Assembly (NCBI GenBank): GCA_030671005.1
Contig: DAOVAN010000062.1
Coordinates: 1 to 9,005, forward strand
DNA length: 9,005 nucleotides
Origin: Caldifarciminota bacterium
GTDB lineage: Bacteria; Hydrothermota; Tepidihabitantia; SM23-42
Direction of reading: 5' to 3'
Part shown: one piece after another, positions 1-6,405 of the stretch
How positions within the stretch are numbered: position 1 is the first letter of the stretch
Layout of the letters: each line of letters starts with the position of its first letter
Translations under genes and position numbers: made by a program
The notes under the pieces: model-generated
Seen by the model: only the letters and a program-made list of their open reading frames with translations
The model's database searches: none
Told to the model about the DNA's origin: nothing

Positions 1-717
1 TACTTCATTGATTTCTGTAGCATCGGTGAGCGAGTGCCAGGAACGGCGGGCCATGAGCAGGCCCGTGATTTTATCGTTAACAATCTAAAGAATGCCGAGA
101 TCGATACGTTCGTATTTCTCGGCACTGATTACTACAATATCTACAAGCGGTTCCCAGGCAGAGAGCAGCGTATTGGCCTGGCAGCGCATTGGGATTCGGA
201 TGTTGGTTGTCCAGGTGCTAATGATGGCGGTTCGGGTGTTGCCATACTCTTGAGCCTCGCCGATACGCTGGAGAAAAATCGTCCGAAGCAAGCGGTTGAC
301 TTGCTCTTTTTCGATGGTGAGGACGTAGAAAAGGCCGAGTTGTTGGGGTCTAAGCATTTTGCGGCGAATTGCGTGGATGATTACGCGTTTATTATCGTGC
401 TCGACATGGTTGGAGACAAGGATTTGCAGATATTCCAGGAAGGAAACTCAGCGAAATTTTTTCCGGAGTTTGTTGATTCAATATGGGCTATCGGCAGCGC
501 GATTGCCCCGAATGTTTTTATTCCGTTTGTGAAATACTACATTGTTGACGACCATATATCACTCATAAGATACGGCATTAGGTCGATCGATGTAATCGAT
601 TTTGACTATCCGTATTGGGATACTTCAGATGACACGGTCGACAAGTGCAGTAGGGAGAGTTTGGATATTATATACAGATTTGTTTTAAGTATTGTGTATC
701 AGCGGCCGATCTACTAA
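1..717 (+). CDS. M28-family metalloprotein, glutaminyl cyclase-like, 5'-truncated by window edge
   Basis: The reading frame is open from base 1 (Y-F-I-D-F-C-S...), so the true start lies upstream. The GTG at 34 falls inside the conserved segment ERVPGTAGHEQARDFI and is not a credible start. Family landmarks in order: RVPGTAGH (about 31-54), AAHWDSD with the HxD motif (His codon 187-189), GANDGGSG with the metal Asp (223-225), FFDGED with the catalytic Glu and adjacent acidic ligand (319-324), LDMVGD (Asp 403-405), DDH, and the C-terminal YPYW-D-T...DKCS block. Glutaminyl cyclases and M28 aminopeptidases share this alpha/beta fold and zinc site. The last zinc ligand in the family is His in a W-H-T motif; here it is Asp (codon 619-621). 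The loop between HWDS and GAND also looks shorter than in many relatives. The substrate (N-terminal Gln cyclisation or peptide hydrolysis) cannot be told. The next gene follows after 10 nt, so they are probably co-transcribed. Confidence 0.85.
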   Translation, partial: YFIDFCSIGERVPGTAGHEQARDFIVNNLKNAEIDTFVFLGTDYYNIYKRFPGREQRIGLAAHWDSDVGCPGANDGGSGVAILLSLADTLEKNRPKQAVDLLFFDGEDVEKAELLGSKHFAANCVDDYAFIIVLDMVGDKDLQIFQEGNSAKFFPEFVDSIWAIGSAIAPNVFIPFVKYYIVDDHISLIRYGIRSIDVIDFDYPYWDTSDDTVDKCSRESLDIIYRFVLSIVYQRPIY

Positions 718-727
718 ACCACATATC

Positions 728-1045
728 ATGAAGCGAAAAGAGCTTATTGTGCTGTTGGTCGTTATTTGTGTGTTGGTTGCCGTGAATACGGTCAATTTTC
801 TCAGGAAAGAGCGATTGAAAAAGAGCTATAGTTTGGTCATCGAGGAGGGTCGGATTCAGCTTTCGCTCAATTCGGTCAGCGCTATTGAGCTGGAGGATTT
901 GCCGGGTGTAGGTCCGGTACTGGCAGAGCGGATTGTTGAATACCGTGAGCAGAATGAAGGATTTAGATCGCTTGAAGAGCTGAAACGAGTAAAGGGTATT
1001 GGCGATAAGTTATATCAGAAGATTTTTCCCTTCTTGAAATTGTAG
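728..1045 (+). CDS. ComEA-like membrane-anchored helix-hairpin-helix DNA-binding protein
   Basis: A 105-residue protein. The ATG at 728 is preferred over an in-frame TTG at 692: it starts a textbook N-terminus (MKRKEL then a hydrophobic segment at about residues 5-22), while the TTG would sit inside the preceding gene. After a short linker comes a ComEA-type domain (about residues 45-105): LNSVSAIELEDLPGVGPVLA, then a second hairpin with KRVKGIGDKLYQKI. The two G-x-G turns (PGVGP and KGIGD) are the DNA-backbone-binding hairpins. The family binds incoming double-stranded DNA at the membrane during natural transformation. Stand-alone copies are widespread in bacteria, so competence is not proven here. 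No clear Shine-Dalgarno is visible. The gene begins 10 nt after the M28-like gene and is convergent with pepA. Confidence 0.85.
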   Translation: MKRKELIVLLVVICVLVAVNTVNFLRKERLKKSYSLVIEEGRIQLSLNSVSAIELEDLPGVGPVLAERIVEYREQNEGFRSLEELKRVKGIGDKLYQKIFPFLKL

Positions 1046-1120
1046 AACCTACCACAAAAACGTCAGTCGTTTGTGCGCAGCAGGATAAGACAGCGGTTAG
1101 ATGCGTTTCGGGCTATGACA
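1046..1120. other. Convergent intergenic region with a weak bulged inverted repeat
   Basis: These 75 nt separate the 3' ends of the comEA-like gene and pepA. An imperfect hairpin pairs 1053-1062 (CACAAAAACG) with 1068-1075 (CGTTTGTG) around a 5-nt loop, leaving two unpaired A residues. Read on the minus strand, the 3' arm carries a T5 run, so it might act as a weak terminator for pepA. The stem is short and AT-rich, and there is no U-tract on the plus strand. I do not call a true terminator. Confidence 0.3.
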
Positions 1121-2617
1121 CTATAAATCGCTCAGGAATTCGTATAGGGTACGGACTCCAAAACCCGTGCCCCCGGTCGGCGTGTAAAAGCTTTTCTTAT
1201 CGGTGAGTTCTTTACCGGCGACGTCGATGTGTAGCCATTTCGCCTTGTCTACGAATGATTGCAGAAACAAACCCGCGGTTATCGTTGATGCGGCTCTTCC
1301 ACCTGAGTTTTTCAAATCAGCGACATCGCTCTCTATTAGCTTCTGATACTCGTCGTACAATGGTAGTTGCCAGAATTGTTCCGCGGTTTTCTTGGAAGTT
1401 CCTATGAGTTTGTTTATCATTTGCTGTTGATTGCCCATTAGCCCGGCAATGGAGGTACCAAGTGCCACAACACAGCCGCCGGTTAGGGTTGCTATGTCGA
1501 TGACTACCTGTGCACCATTCTTCTGTGCGTAGACAATCGCGTCGGCAAGGGTCAACCTTCCTTCAGCGTCGGTACTCACGATTTCGATTGTCTTACCATT
1601 CATCGCACGCACTACATCTCCGGGTCTGTAAGCCGAACCCGATGGCATGTTCTCGACCGCTGGGATCAGCGTCATTAGATTCACCTTGCTGCCCGATTTG
1701 GCTAAGGCTATAGTTGTGCCGATGGCTACGGCACCACCCGCCATGTCGCCCTTCATCGAACCCATGCCAGTTGATGGTTTTATAGAAATGCCGCCCGAAT
1801 CAAAAGTCACGGTTTTGCCGATTAAACAGACAAGCGGTTTTTGTGCTCTTTTGACGCGCAGGACAATGAATTTCGGTTCATGGATACTTCCCTGGGCAAC
1901 CGCGAGTAAGGCGCCCATACCTAAGTTCTGTATCATTTTTTTGTCCAGACACTGGCACTTCACGGTTTTTTCCACGCCCGAATCCTTTATTATTTTCTTC
2001 ACGCGTTTGAGCAACTGTGCCGGAGTAAGGTTGTTGGCGGGTTCATTTATCAAATCGCGTGCGATGTTCTGTGAATCAGCCAGGATTTTACCTAGCATGG
2101 CACCTTCATTGAATTGTGTGGTTTTGGATTTGTCTTTCTCAACAAGAGAAAATGTTTTGATTTCGTGCGTATTGTCTGGTTTCTTGTATTCGGTGAAGCT
2201 GTATAATGCCAGGCAAGTGCCTTCGACAAGTGATTGCGCGGCGCGCGCTGGATCCACGCCACCGATCCCGGCACCGTGCACAACCGTGCCGACTCTTTTT
2301 GCCTTTATGTCTCTTGCTTTCTGCGCGGCGGCCCCAGCCGCCTTTCTGATGTTGTCTGGACAGAGAGCGCTTTGCTTTCCTAAACCAACGATGATGACCT
2401 TCTGTGCCTTCAGTTTCCTGCAGTCATGTAAGACAACGACTTCGCCAGCTTTTCCTGTTATCTCGCGGTCGGCGATGAGTCTTGTAATCATGCCACCGAG
2501 TGCGCGGTCAACCGCACCCGTTGCACCGCTTGGGGATTTGATACCCTGAAAAAGGTTCACAATAAGGGCATCGCCTGAAAAATCGGTTATAGATTGGATT
2601 ACCACATTAATTTTCAT
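1121..2617 (-). CDS. pepA: Leucyl aminopeptidase (M17 family, PepA)
   Basis: A 498-residue cytosolic aminopeptidase that removes N-terminal residues, leucine by preference, from peptides. The family forms hexamers with a two-metal site. The N-terminal domain (about 1-165) is variable. The catalytic domain carries the M17 signatures: K268 and D273 in GKTVTFDSGG, K280, D291 in MKGDMAGG, and D350, E352 and R354 in STDAEGRLTLADA. These match E. coli PepA residues K270, D275, K282, D293, D352, E354 and R356 with a constant offset of two, so all metal ligands and both catalytic residues are present. Length is normal for the family (about 500). The residue after K268 is Thr, where Gly is more usual. 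The ATG at 2617-2615 is supported by a promoter whose -10 box ends 6 nt before it. No Shine-Dalgarno precedes it, which predicts a leaderless mRNA. A long antisense open frame lies opposite and is not considered real. Confidence 0.96.
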   Translation of the reverse strand: MKINVVIQSITDFSGDALIVNLFQGIKSPSGATGAVDRALGGMITRLIADREITGKAGEVVVLHDCRKLKAQKVIIVGLGKQSALCPDNIRKAAGAAAQKARDIKAKRVGTVVHGAGIGGVDPARAAQSLVEGTCLALYSFTEYKKPDNTHEIKTFSLVEKDKSKTTQFNEGAMLGKILADSQNIARDLINEPANNLTPAQLLKRVKKIIKDSGVEKTVKCQCLDKKMIQNLGMGALLAVAQGSIHEPKFIVLRVKRAQKPLVCLIGKTVTFDSGGISIKPSTGMGSMKGDMAGGAVAIGTTIALAKSGSKVNLMTLIPAVENMPSGSAYRPGDVVRAMNGKTIEIVSTDAEGRLTLADAIVYAQKNGAQVVIDIATLTGGCVVALGTSIAGLMGNQQQMINKLIGTSKKTAEQFWQLPLYDEYQKLIESDVADLKNSGGRAASTITAGLFLQSFVDKAKWLHIDVAGKELTDKKSFYTPTGGTGFGVRTLYEFLSDL

Positions 2618-2651
2618 GCATTTAGTATATGGTAATAGCCAGGTAAGTCAA
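2618..2651 (-). promoter_or_regulatory. pepA promoter, predicted leaderless
   Basis: Read on the minus strand: -35 TTGACT (2651-2646), 16-nt spacer, -10 TATACT (2629-2624), then 6 nt (AAATGC) and the ATG at 2617. Both boxes match the sigma-70 consensus at 5 of 6 positions. A transcription start 7 nt after the -10 box would be the A of the start codon, leaving no 5' leader. The absence of any Shine-Dalgarno fits this. Confidence 0.7.
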
Positions 2652-2726
2652 CCACCGGTTGTTTGACGCTGCAGGGCGTTGTTCAAGGTGTATCCATGAG
2701 TCGAATAGTCATGTACGGCAATCGTG
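2652..2726. promoter_or_regulatory. Core of divergent intergenic region, possible operator
   Basis: These 75 nt lie between the two back-to-back -35 boxes. CATGA (2695-2699) and TCATG (2709-2713) form an inverted repeat with a 9-nt centre, ending 13 nt upstream of the aminotransferase -35 box. ACGC/GCGT half-sites flanking TGCAGG occur near 2666-2680. Either could bind a regulator of both genes. The repeats are short enough to arise by chance. Confidence 0.25.
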
Positions 2727-2760
2727 TTGACTTTTAAAAGCATATATATATAATTTCAGT
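2727..2760 (+). promoter_or_regulatory. Aminotransferase operon promoter, predicted leaderless
   Basis: The -35 box is TTGACT (2727-2732), the spacer is 16 nt, and the -10 box is TATAAT (2749-2754, a perfect consensus). Six nt (TTCAGT) follow before the ATG at 2761. The layout is the same as the divergent pepA promoter. Transcription should begin at or next to the A of the ATG. No Shine-Dalgarno exists upstream, and the first codons are A-rich, as is common where initiation does not use a Shine-Dalgarno. Confidence 0.75.
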
Positions 2761-3990
2761 ATGAAAGCAGCAAAAAAGTCAAAAAAACCCCATAAGCGCG
2801 GACCAAAACTATCAAAACGCGCGTTTGCAATGCCGTTTTCACCGATTAGAAAATTGTCACCCCTTGCCGAGGAGGCTGGAAAAAGGGGTATCCACGTATT
2901 CCATTTGAATATCGGGCAGCCCGATATCGAGACACCAAAAGAGATGTTTGATGCGATTTCGAGATTTCGGGAAAAGGTTTTGCGCTACGGGCCGTCGGGT
3001 GGCTTGCTTGACCTCCGGTTAGCGGTCGCTGACTACTACCGGCGGGTTGGTATCGATGTGGACTTGGATAATGTATGGATCACGACGGGTGGTAGTGAAG
3101 CGATACTCTTTGCTATGATGGGAGTGTGCGACCCGGGAGATGAAATCATTGTCTTTGAGCCGTTCTACACGAATTATAACGGTCTTGCCGTGATGTCGCA
3201 GGTCAAACTCGTCCCGGTAACGACCAAGGTGGAAAACGGGTTTCATTTTCCTCCACAGAAGAAGATTGAGGCGAAAATCAATAGAAAAACAAAGGCAATC
3301 CTGATAAATACCCCGAACAACCCAACCGGTACGGTTCTCAGCGAAGCAGAGATGTACATTCTGTACAAGCTTTGTAAGAAACATGGACTCTTTTTGCTTT
3401 CGGACGAGGTCTACCGTGAATTCGTATATGACGGGCGTATCCAAATAAGTGCCCTGTCGCTACCCGAAATACAGGATCAGGTAATCGTACTCGATTCCAT
3501 ATCCAAGCGGTTCTCAGCGTGTGGGGCGCGGGTTGGTTGTATCGTAAACCGAAACAAGAAGATAATGGATGAAATAATTAAATTCAGCCAGGCGAGACTC
3601 TGCCCCCCGACTATAGCGCAGGTTGGAGCCATCGGCGCATACAAGAATTTTGACCGCTACATCAAGCCGGTGATCGTAGAATATGAGCACCGTCGGGATT
3701 TCTTGTTTGATGGTTTACAGAAAATCCGCGGCGTGTATGGCCATAAACCAGAGGGTGCATTCTATACTGTACTAAGGCTTCCGGTCAAAGATGCCGACAA
3801 GTTCTGCCGGTGGATGCTTGGCAAGTTTGAGTACAAAAAGAAAACTGTGATGCTTGCACCGGCGAATGGATTCTATTCTTCGCCCAAGAAAGGTAATAAA
3901 GAAGTGCGCATCGCCTATGTGCTAAAAGAAGATGATTTGCGTGATGCCTTGACTGTGCTTGATGCGGCACTGAAGAAATACAAAGGCTGA
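2761..3990 (+). CDS. Class I/II pyridoxal-phosphate aminotransferase, aspartate aminotransferase-like
   Basis: A 409-residue fold-type I PLP enzyme that transfers an amino group between an amino acid and a 2-oxo acid in the cytosol. Landmarks: HLNIGQPDIETP (substrate-side segment near residue 50), TPNNPTG with N187 contacting PLP, SDEVY with D215 (pyridine nitrogen) and Y218, SKRFSACGARVG with Schiff-base lysine K249, and R383 in EVRIAYVL binding the substrate alpha-carboxylate. The SKRFSACGAR pattern resembles aspC-type aminotransferases of bacteria and archaea, but the amino-acid specificity is not readable. The N-terminus is odd: about 16 extra residues, very rich in Lys/Arg, precede the usual LSKRAFAMPFSPIRKL start. 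The leaderless promoter supports translation from this ATG. It heads the operon, and the acyltransferase starts 14 nt after its stop. Confidence 0.93.
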   Translation: MKAAKKSKKPHKRGPKLSKRAFAMPFSPIRKLSPLAEEAGKRGIHVFHLNIGQPDIETPKEMFDAISRFREKVLRYGPSGGLLDLRLAVADYYRRVGIDVDLDNVWITTGGSEAILFAMMGVCDPGDEIIVFEPFYTNYNGLAVMSQVKLVPVTTKVENGFHFPPQKKIEAKINRKTKAILINTPNNPTGTVLSEAEMYILYKLCKKHGLFLLSDEVYREFVYDGRIQISALSLPEIQDQVIVLDSISKRFSACGARVGCIVNRNKKIMDEIIKFSQARLCPPTIAQVGAIGAYKNFDRYIKPVIVEYEHRRDFLFDGLQKIRGVYGHKPEGAFYTVLRLPVKDADKFCRWMLGKFEYKKKTVMLAPANGFYSSPKKGNKEVRIAYVLKEDDLRDALTVLDAALKKYKG

Positions 3991-4004
3991 TTTGCCAGTC
4001 TGGC

Positions 4005-4853
4005 ATGAACCTAGCAGTTCAGTTACAAAAATTCGCAACCGCTCTTGTCAGGATTATTCCCCTGAAACTCGCCGACAAAGTTGCCACGGTAATATCCCTT
4101 GTCTTCTGTTCGCTTTCTGGAAAGAGGCGTGGACATATTGCGATGAATCTGCAACATATTTTTTCTGATGAACACCTCAGCCGGGGCCAGATCAATCTAC
4201 TTATCAAGAAAACCTTCGTAAATTATGCACGCACCATGGTGGATTTCTTACGGCTTAGTTTCATCTCCAAGGATGATTTCAGTGTTGAGGGGTACGGATA
4301 TGAGAACTTCGCGCGCGCCTTAAAGCACGGTAGGGGTTGCATAATGTTGACATTACACATGGGTAATTGGGATTATGCAGGTGCCTATGTCGCAGCCTGC
4401 GGGGTACCGATAAATGCACTGGTTGAGGAAACTGAACCCGAGATGTATGATTTGTATACGAGACATCGAGAAAGACTCGGTATGAAAACCTTTCCGCTTT
4501 CAAAGGCGGGCTATGCATTCCTCCATACGATAAAGAACAACCGCGTGCTGGCTGTACTGGGAGACCGGGATATCCTGAGGAATGGTATCACCGTGGATTT
4601 CTTTTCAGGGAGGCGGAACATTCCGCGTGGCCTGGGTGATATCATAATAAAGAGGAAAATACCTGTGACATTTGGCTACATGGTGCTTAATTCTGCGGAT
4701 AAGGAAAAGCGGTATCTCGCTGTTGTTGAACCTCCTGTTTTTTTTGAGGGTAGCCCACAAGAATTTAATCAGGGAATGGTCAAGAAATTCGAGGAACTCA
4801 TCAGAAGCTTTCCTGATCAATGGATGTTATTCGAGTCTGATTGGGTTGCGTGA
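4005..4853 (+). CDS. LpxL/HtrB/PatA-type membrane acyltransferase
   Basis: A 282-residue member of the lipid A acyltransferase family (PF03279 type), which transfers fatty acyl chains to glycolipid acceptors at the inner face of the cytoplasmic membrane. The N-terminus has an amphipathic or hydrophobic stretch (about residues 10-38), then GKRRGHIAMNLQHIF, equivalent to the family's RR...NL motif. The catalytic HX4D motif is H118-MGNW-D123. Later blocks are LGDRDILRNG (family DRD..G), VDFFSGRR and the C-terminal QWMLFESDW (family QW/W motif). Acceptors in the family include Kdo2-lipid A precursors and, in actinobacteria, phosphatidylinositol mannosides (PatA). The PimA-like glycosyltransferase downstream makes a PatA-like role attractive, but this is inference. 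No Shine-Dalgarno is evident. The short palindrome GCCAG-T-CTGGC (3994-4004) abuts the start. Its TGA overlaps the dut ATG (TGATG). Confidence 0.9.
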   Translation: MNLAVQLQKFATALVRIIPLKLADKVATVISLVFCSLSGKRRGHIAMNLQHIFSDEHLSRGQINLLIKKTFVNYARTMVDFLRLSFISKDDFSVEGYGYENFARALKHGRGCIMLTLHMGNWDYAGAYVAACGVPINALVEETEPEMYDLYTRHRERLGMKTFPLSKAGYAFLHTIKNNRVLAVLGDRDILRNGITVDFFSGRRNIPRGLGDIIIKRKIPVTFGYMVLNSADKEKRYLAVVEPPVFFEGSPQEFNQGMVKKFEELIRSFPDQWMLFESDWVA

Positions 4854-5290
4854 TGGAAGGAAAAAGGCTGCGAGTTAAAATAAAGGGTGATTTCGTGCCC
4901 AAATATCAAAGTGTACATGCTGCTGGTTGTGATCTTTATGCGGCCGTCAAGAAGGAAATGATCATACGGCCTCATGATTTTTCCATGATCCCGACAGGCA
5001 TCAGAGTCGAGATCCCTAAAGGTTATGAAGCACAAGTCAGGCCCCGAAGTGGTCTTGCAAAGGACTATGGCATTGGGGTGCTCAATTCGCCGGGCACCAT
5101 CGATGCCGATTACCGAGGGGAGATAAAAGTAATCCTTTTCAATTACGGTGATAAGCCGTTCAAGGTTAAGAAACGGGACCGTATTGCGCAATTGGTTTTC
5201 AATAAAGTGGAACGCGCGCAGTTTGTGCGTGTCAAGAGATTGAACAGCACTAAGAGACAGGGCGGTGGCTTAGGTCATACAGGAAGATGA
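4853..5290 (+). CDS. dut: Deoxyuridine 5'-triphosphate nucleotidohydrolase (dUTPase)
   Basis: A 145-residue homotrimeric dUTPase. It hydrolyses dUTP to dUMP and pyrophosphate, supplying the dTMP precursor and keeping uracil out of DNA. All five motifs are present: I, AAGCDLYAA with D27; II, RPRSGLA with S66; III, GVLNSPGTIDADYRGE with catalytic D84 and stacking Y87; IV, RIAQLV (110-115); V, RQGGGLGHTG (135-144). Motif V has Leu140 where Phe normally covers the uracil ring, and His where Ser is usual. I start at ATG 4853 because it overlaps the acyltransferase stop as TGATG, a coupling arrangement, and gives a family-typical N-terminus. An in-frame TTG at 4841 would add four residues. No separate Shine-Dalgarno is seen, so translational coupling is likely. 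Its stop overlaps the next start (ATGA). Confidence 0.96.
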   Translation: MEGKRLRVKIKGDFVPKYQSVHAAGCDLYAAVKKEMIIRPHDFSMIPTGIRVEIPKGYEAQVRPRSGLAKDYGIGVLNSPGTIDADYRGEIKVILFNYGDKPFKVKKRDRIAQLVFNKVERAQFVRVKRLNSTKRQGGGLGHTGR

Positions 5291-6405
5291 AGGTCTTGTT
5301 TGTATCCGATATTTTCTATCCACATACGGGCGGTGTTCCTGAACACATTCTGTATTTGTGCAAGACCCTGAGAGAAATGGGGCACGAGGCCAAGATACTG
5401 GCGCCGTCGTACGGCAACAACTATCCCTGGGTTGATGATTATATCATCAGATTGGGCCGGGCGATAAAGGTTCCGAAGAATCGTTCGTTCTCCGTCTTGA
5501 CTTTCGGCATACTCATTCCATGGAAGCTCAGGCGTTTGCTCGCAAGAGAAAACTTCGATGTCATTCATCTCCATGGTTCAGTGGCACCAACACTTCCGTA
5601 CCTGGCTCTGAAGTATTCGAAGGCGAAGAATTTTATCACCTTTCATTCAGCACATGAAAAGAGCTATGGATATGTTCTATGGGAGCCAGTACTGGAACAA
5701 TATTTCAGGAAACTCGATGGGCTGATCGCGGTGTCCACGGTTGCCCGTAATTCTGTGTCGAAATACTTTCCCGGTCAGTACCGTATAATACCGAACGGCA
5801 TAGACACAAACCGCTTCAATCCTAAGGTGAAACCCATAGAGAAATTGACTCAGTATTCACCCAAGATATTGTTCGTAGGTCGCTTCGAGCCATGGAAAGG
5901 TCTGAAATTCCTGCTGCAGGCATTCCCGATGATCTTGCGCCAGTTACCGAGTACGAAGCTCATTGTTGTCGGTGAAGGTTTTCTTGAACGTTACTATCGT
6001 CGTTACGTTGAGGAACACATCAGGGAGAATGTGTTGTTTGTCGGACGTGTCTCAGCCGAAGACCTGCCGCGTTATTATGCTTCTTGTGATATATATTGTT
6101 CGCCGGCGACTGGAGCCGAGAGTTTCGGGATTGTGCTATTGGAGGCGATGGCGACCGGAACACCAATAATCTGTTCTGATATACCAGGGTATCGTACGCT
6201 CATGGAAGAAGGAAGCGAGGGCCTGTTTTTCAAAGCCTGTGATTCGGATGCGCTTGCGGAAAGAATGGTTTCTCTGCTTAAGGATCGCAAACTGATGTGG
6301 GAATTGAGCAAGGGCGGTAGGACAAAAGCATTATGCTATGAATGGAAGAAAGTAACAAAGCAGGTTATGGATTTCTACTGTGAGGTGATTAATAAAGAGA
6401 GCTAA
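5287..6405 (+). CDS. GT4-family glycosyltransferase, PimA-like
   Basis: A 372-residue GT-B-fold retaining glycosyltransferase that would transfer a sugar from a nucleotide sugar to a lipid or glycan acceptor at the cytosolic membrane face. The N-terminal domain has MKVLFVSDIFYPHTGGVPEH (Gly-rich acceptor-side loop), LAPS, FDVIHLHGSVAPTLP and TFHSAHEKS with H120, the position of the PimA active-site His. The C-terminal donor domain has FVGRFEPWKG with R199 and K204 (phosphate binding), IVVGEG, and GAESFGIVLLEAM with the E278-X7-E286 motif. The motif order follows actinobacterial PimA (phosphatidylinositol mannosyltransferase) closely, but acceptor and donor are unproven. The start ATG at 5287 overlaps the dut TGA (ATGA) and has AGGAAG just upstream. 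Its last codons contain the Shine-Dalgarno of the MFS gene. Confidence 0.92.
   Translation: MKVLFVSDIFYPHTGGVPEHILYLCKTLREMGHEAKILAPSYGNNYPWVDDYIIRLGRAIKVPKNRSFSVLTFGILIPWKLRRLLARENFDVIHLHGSVAPTLPYLALKYSKAKNFITFHSAHEKSYGYVLWEPVLEQYFRKLDGLIAVSTVARNSVSKYFPGQYRIIPNGIDTNRFNPKVKPIEKLTQYSPKILFVGRFEPWKGLKFLLQAFPMILRQLPSTKLIVVGEGFLERYYRRYVEEHIRENVLFVGRVSAEDLPRYYASCDIYCSPATGAESFGIVLLEAMATGTPIICSDIPGYRTLMEEGSEGLFFKACDSDALAERMVSLLKDRKLMWELSKGGRTKALCYEWKKVTKQVMDFYCEVINKES
6382..6394 (+). promoter_or_regulatory. Strong Shine-Dalgarno and AUA start candidate for the MFS gene
   Basis: GAGGTGAT (6382-6389) matches 8 consecutive bases of AGGAGGTGAT, the complement of the usual 16S rRNA 3' end. The codon ATA at 6392-6394 begins 6 nt after GAGG. 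The site lies inside the end of the glycosyltransferase coding sequence. It is the only well-spaced candidate initiation site for the full MFS protein. Confidence 0.6.

Noticed and set aside
34..36. GTG as start of the M28-like gene
   Set aside because: The frame is open upstream and encodes conserved family residues, so the gene is cut by the window edge.
692..694. TTG as start of the ComEA-like gene
   Set aside because: It would lie inside the preceding gene and add twelve non-family residues before a typical membrane-anchor start at ATG 728.
1053..1075. Intrinsic terminator between the convergent genes
   Set aside because: The stem is short, AT-rich and bulged. There is no proper U-tract on the plus strand and only a weak one on the minus strand.
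1647..2549. 300-codon open frame on the plus strand opposite pepA
   Set aside because: It is wholly antisense to pepA, which has every catalytic residue and a promoter. The translated antisense sequence shows no domain pattern.
3994..4004. GCCAGTCTGGC palindrome as an operator or terminator
   Set aside because: It is a single 11-nt palindrome with a 1-nt centre inside an operon gap and can easily arise by chance.
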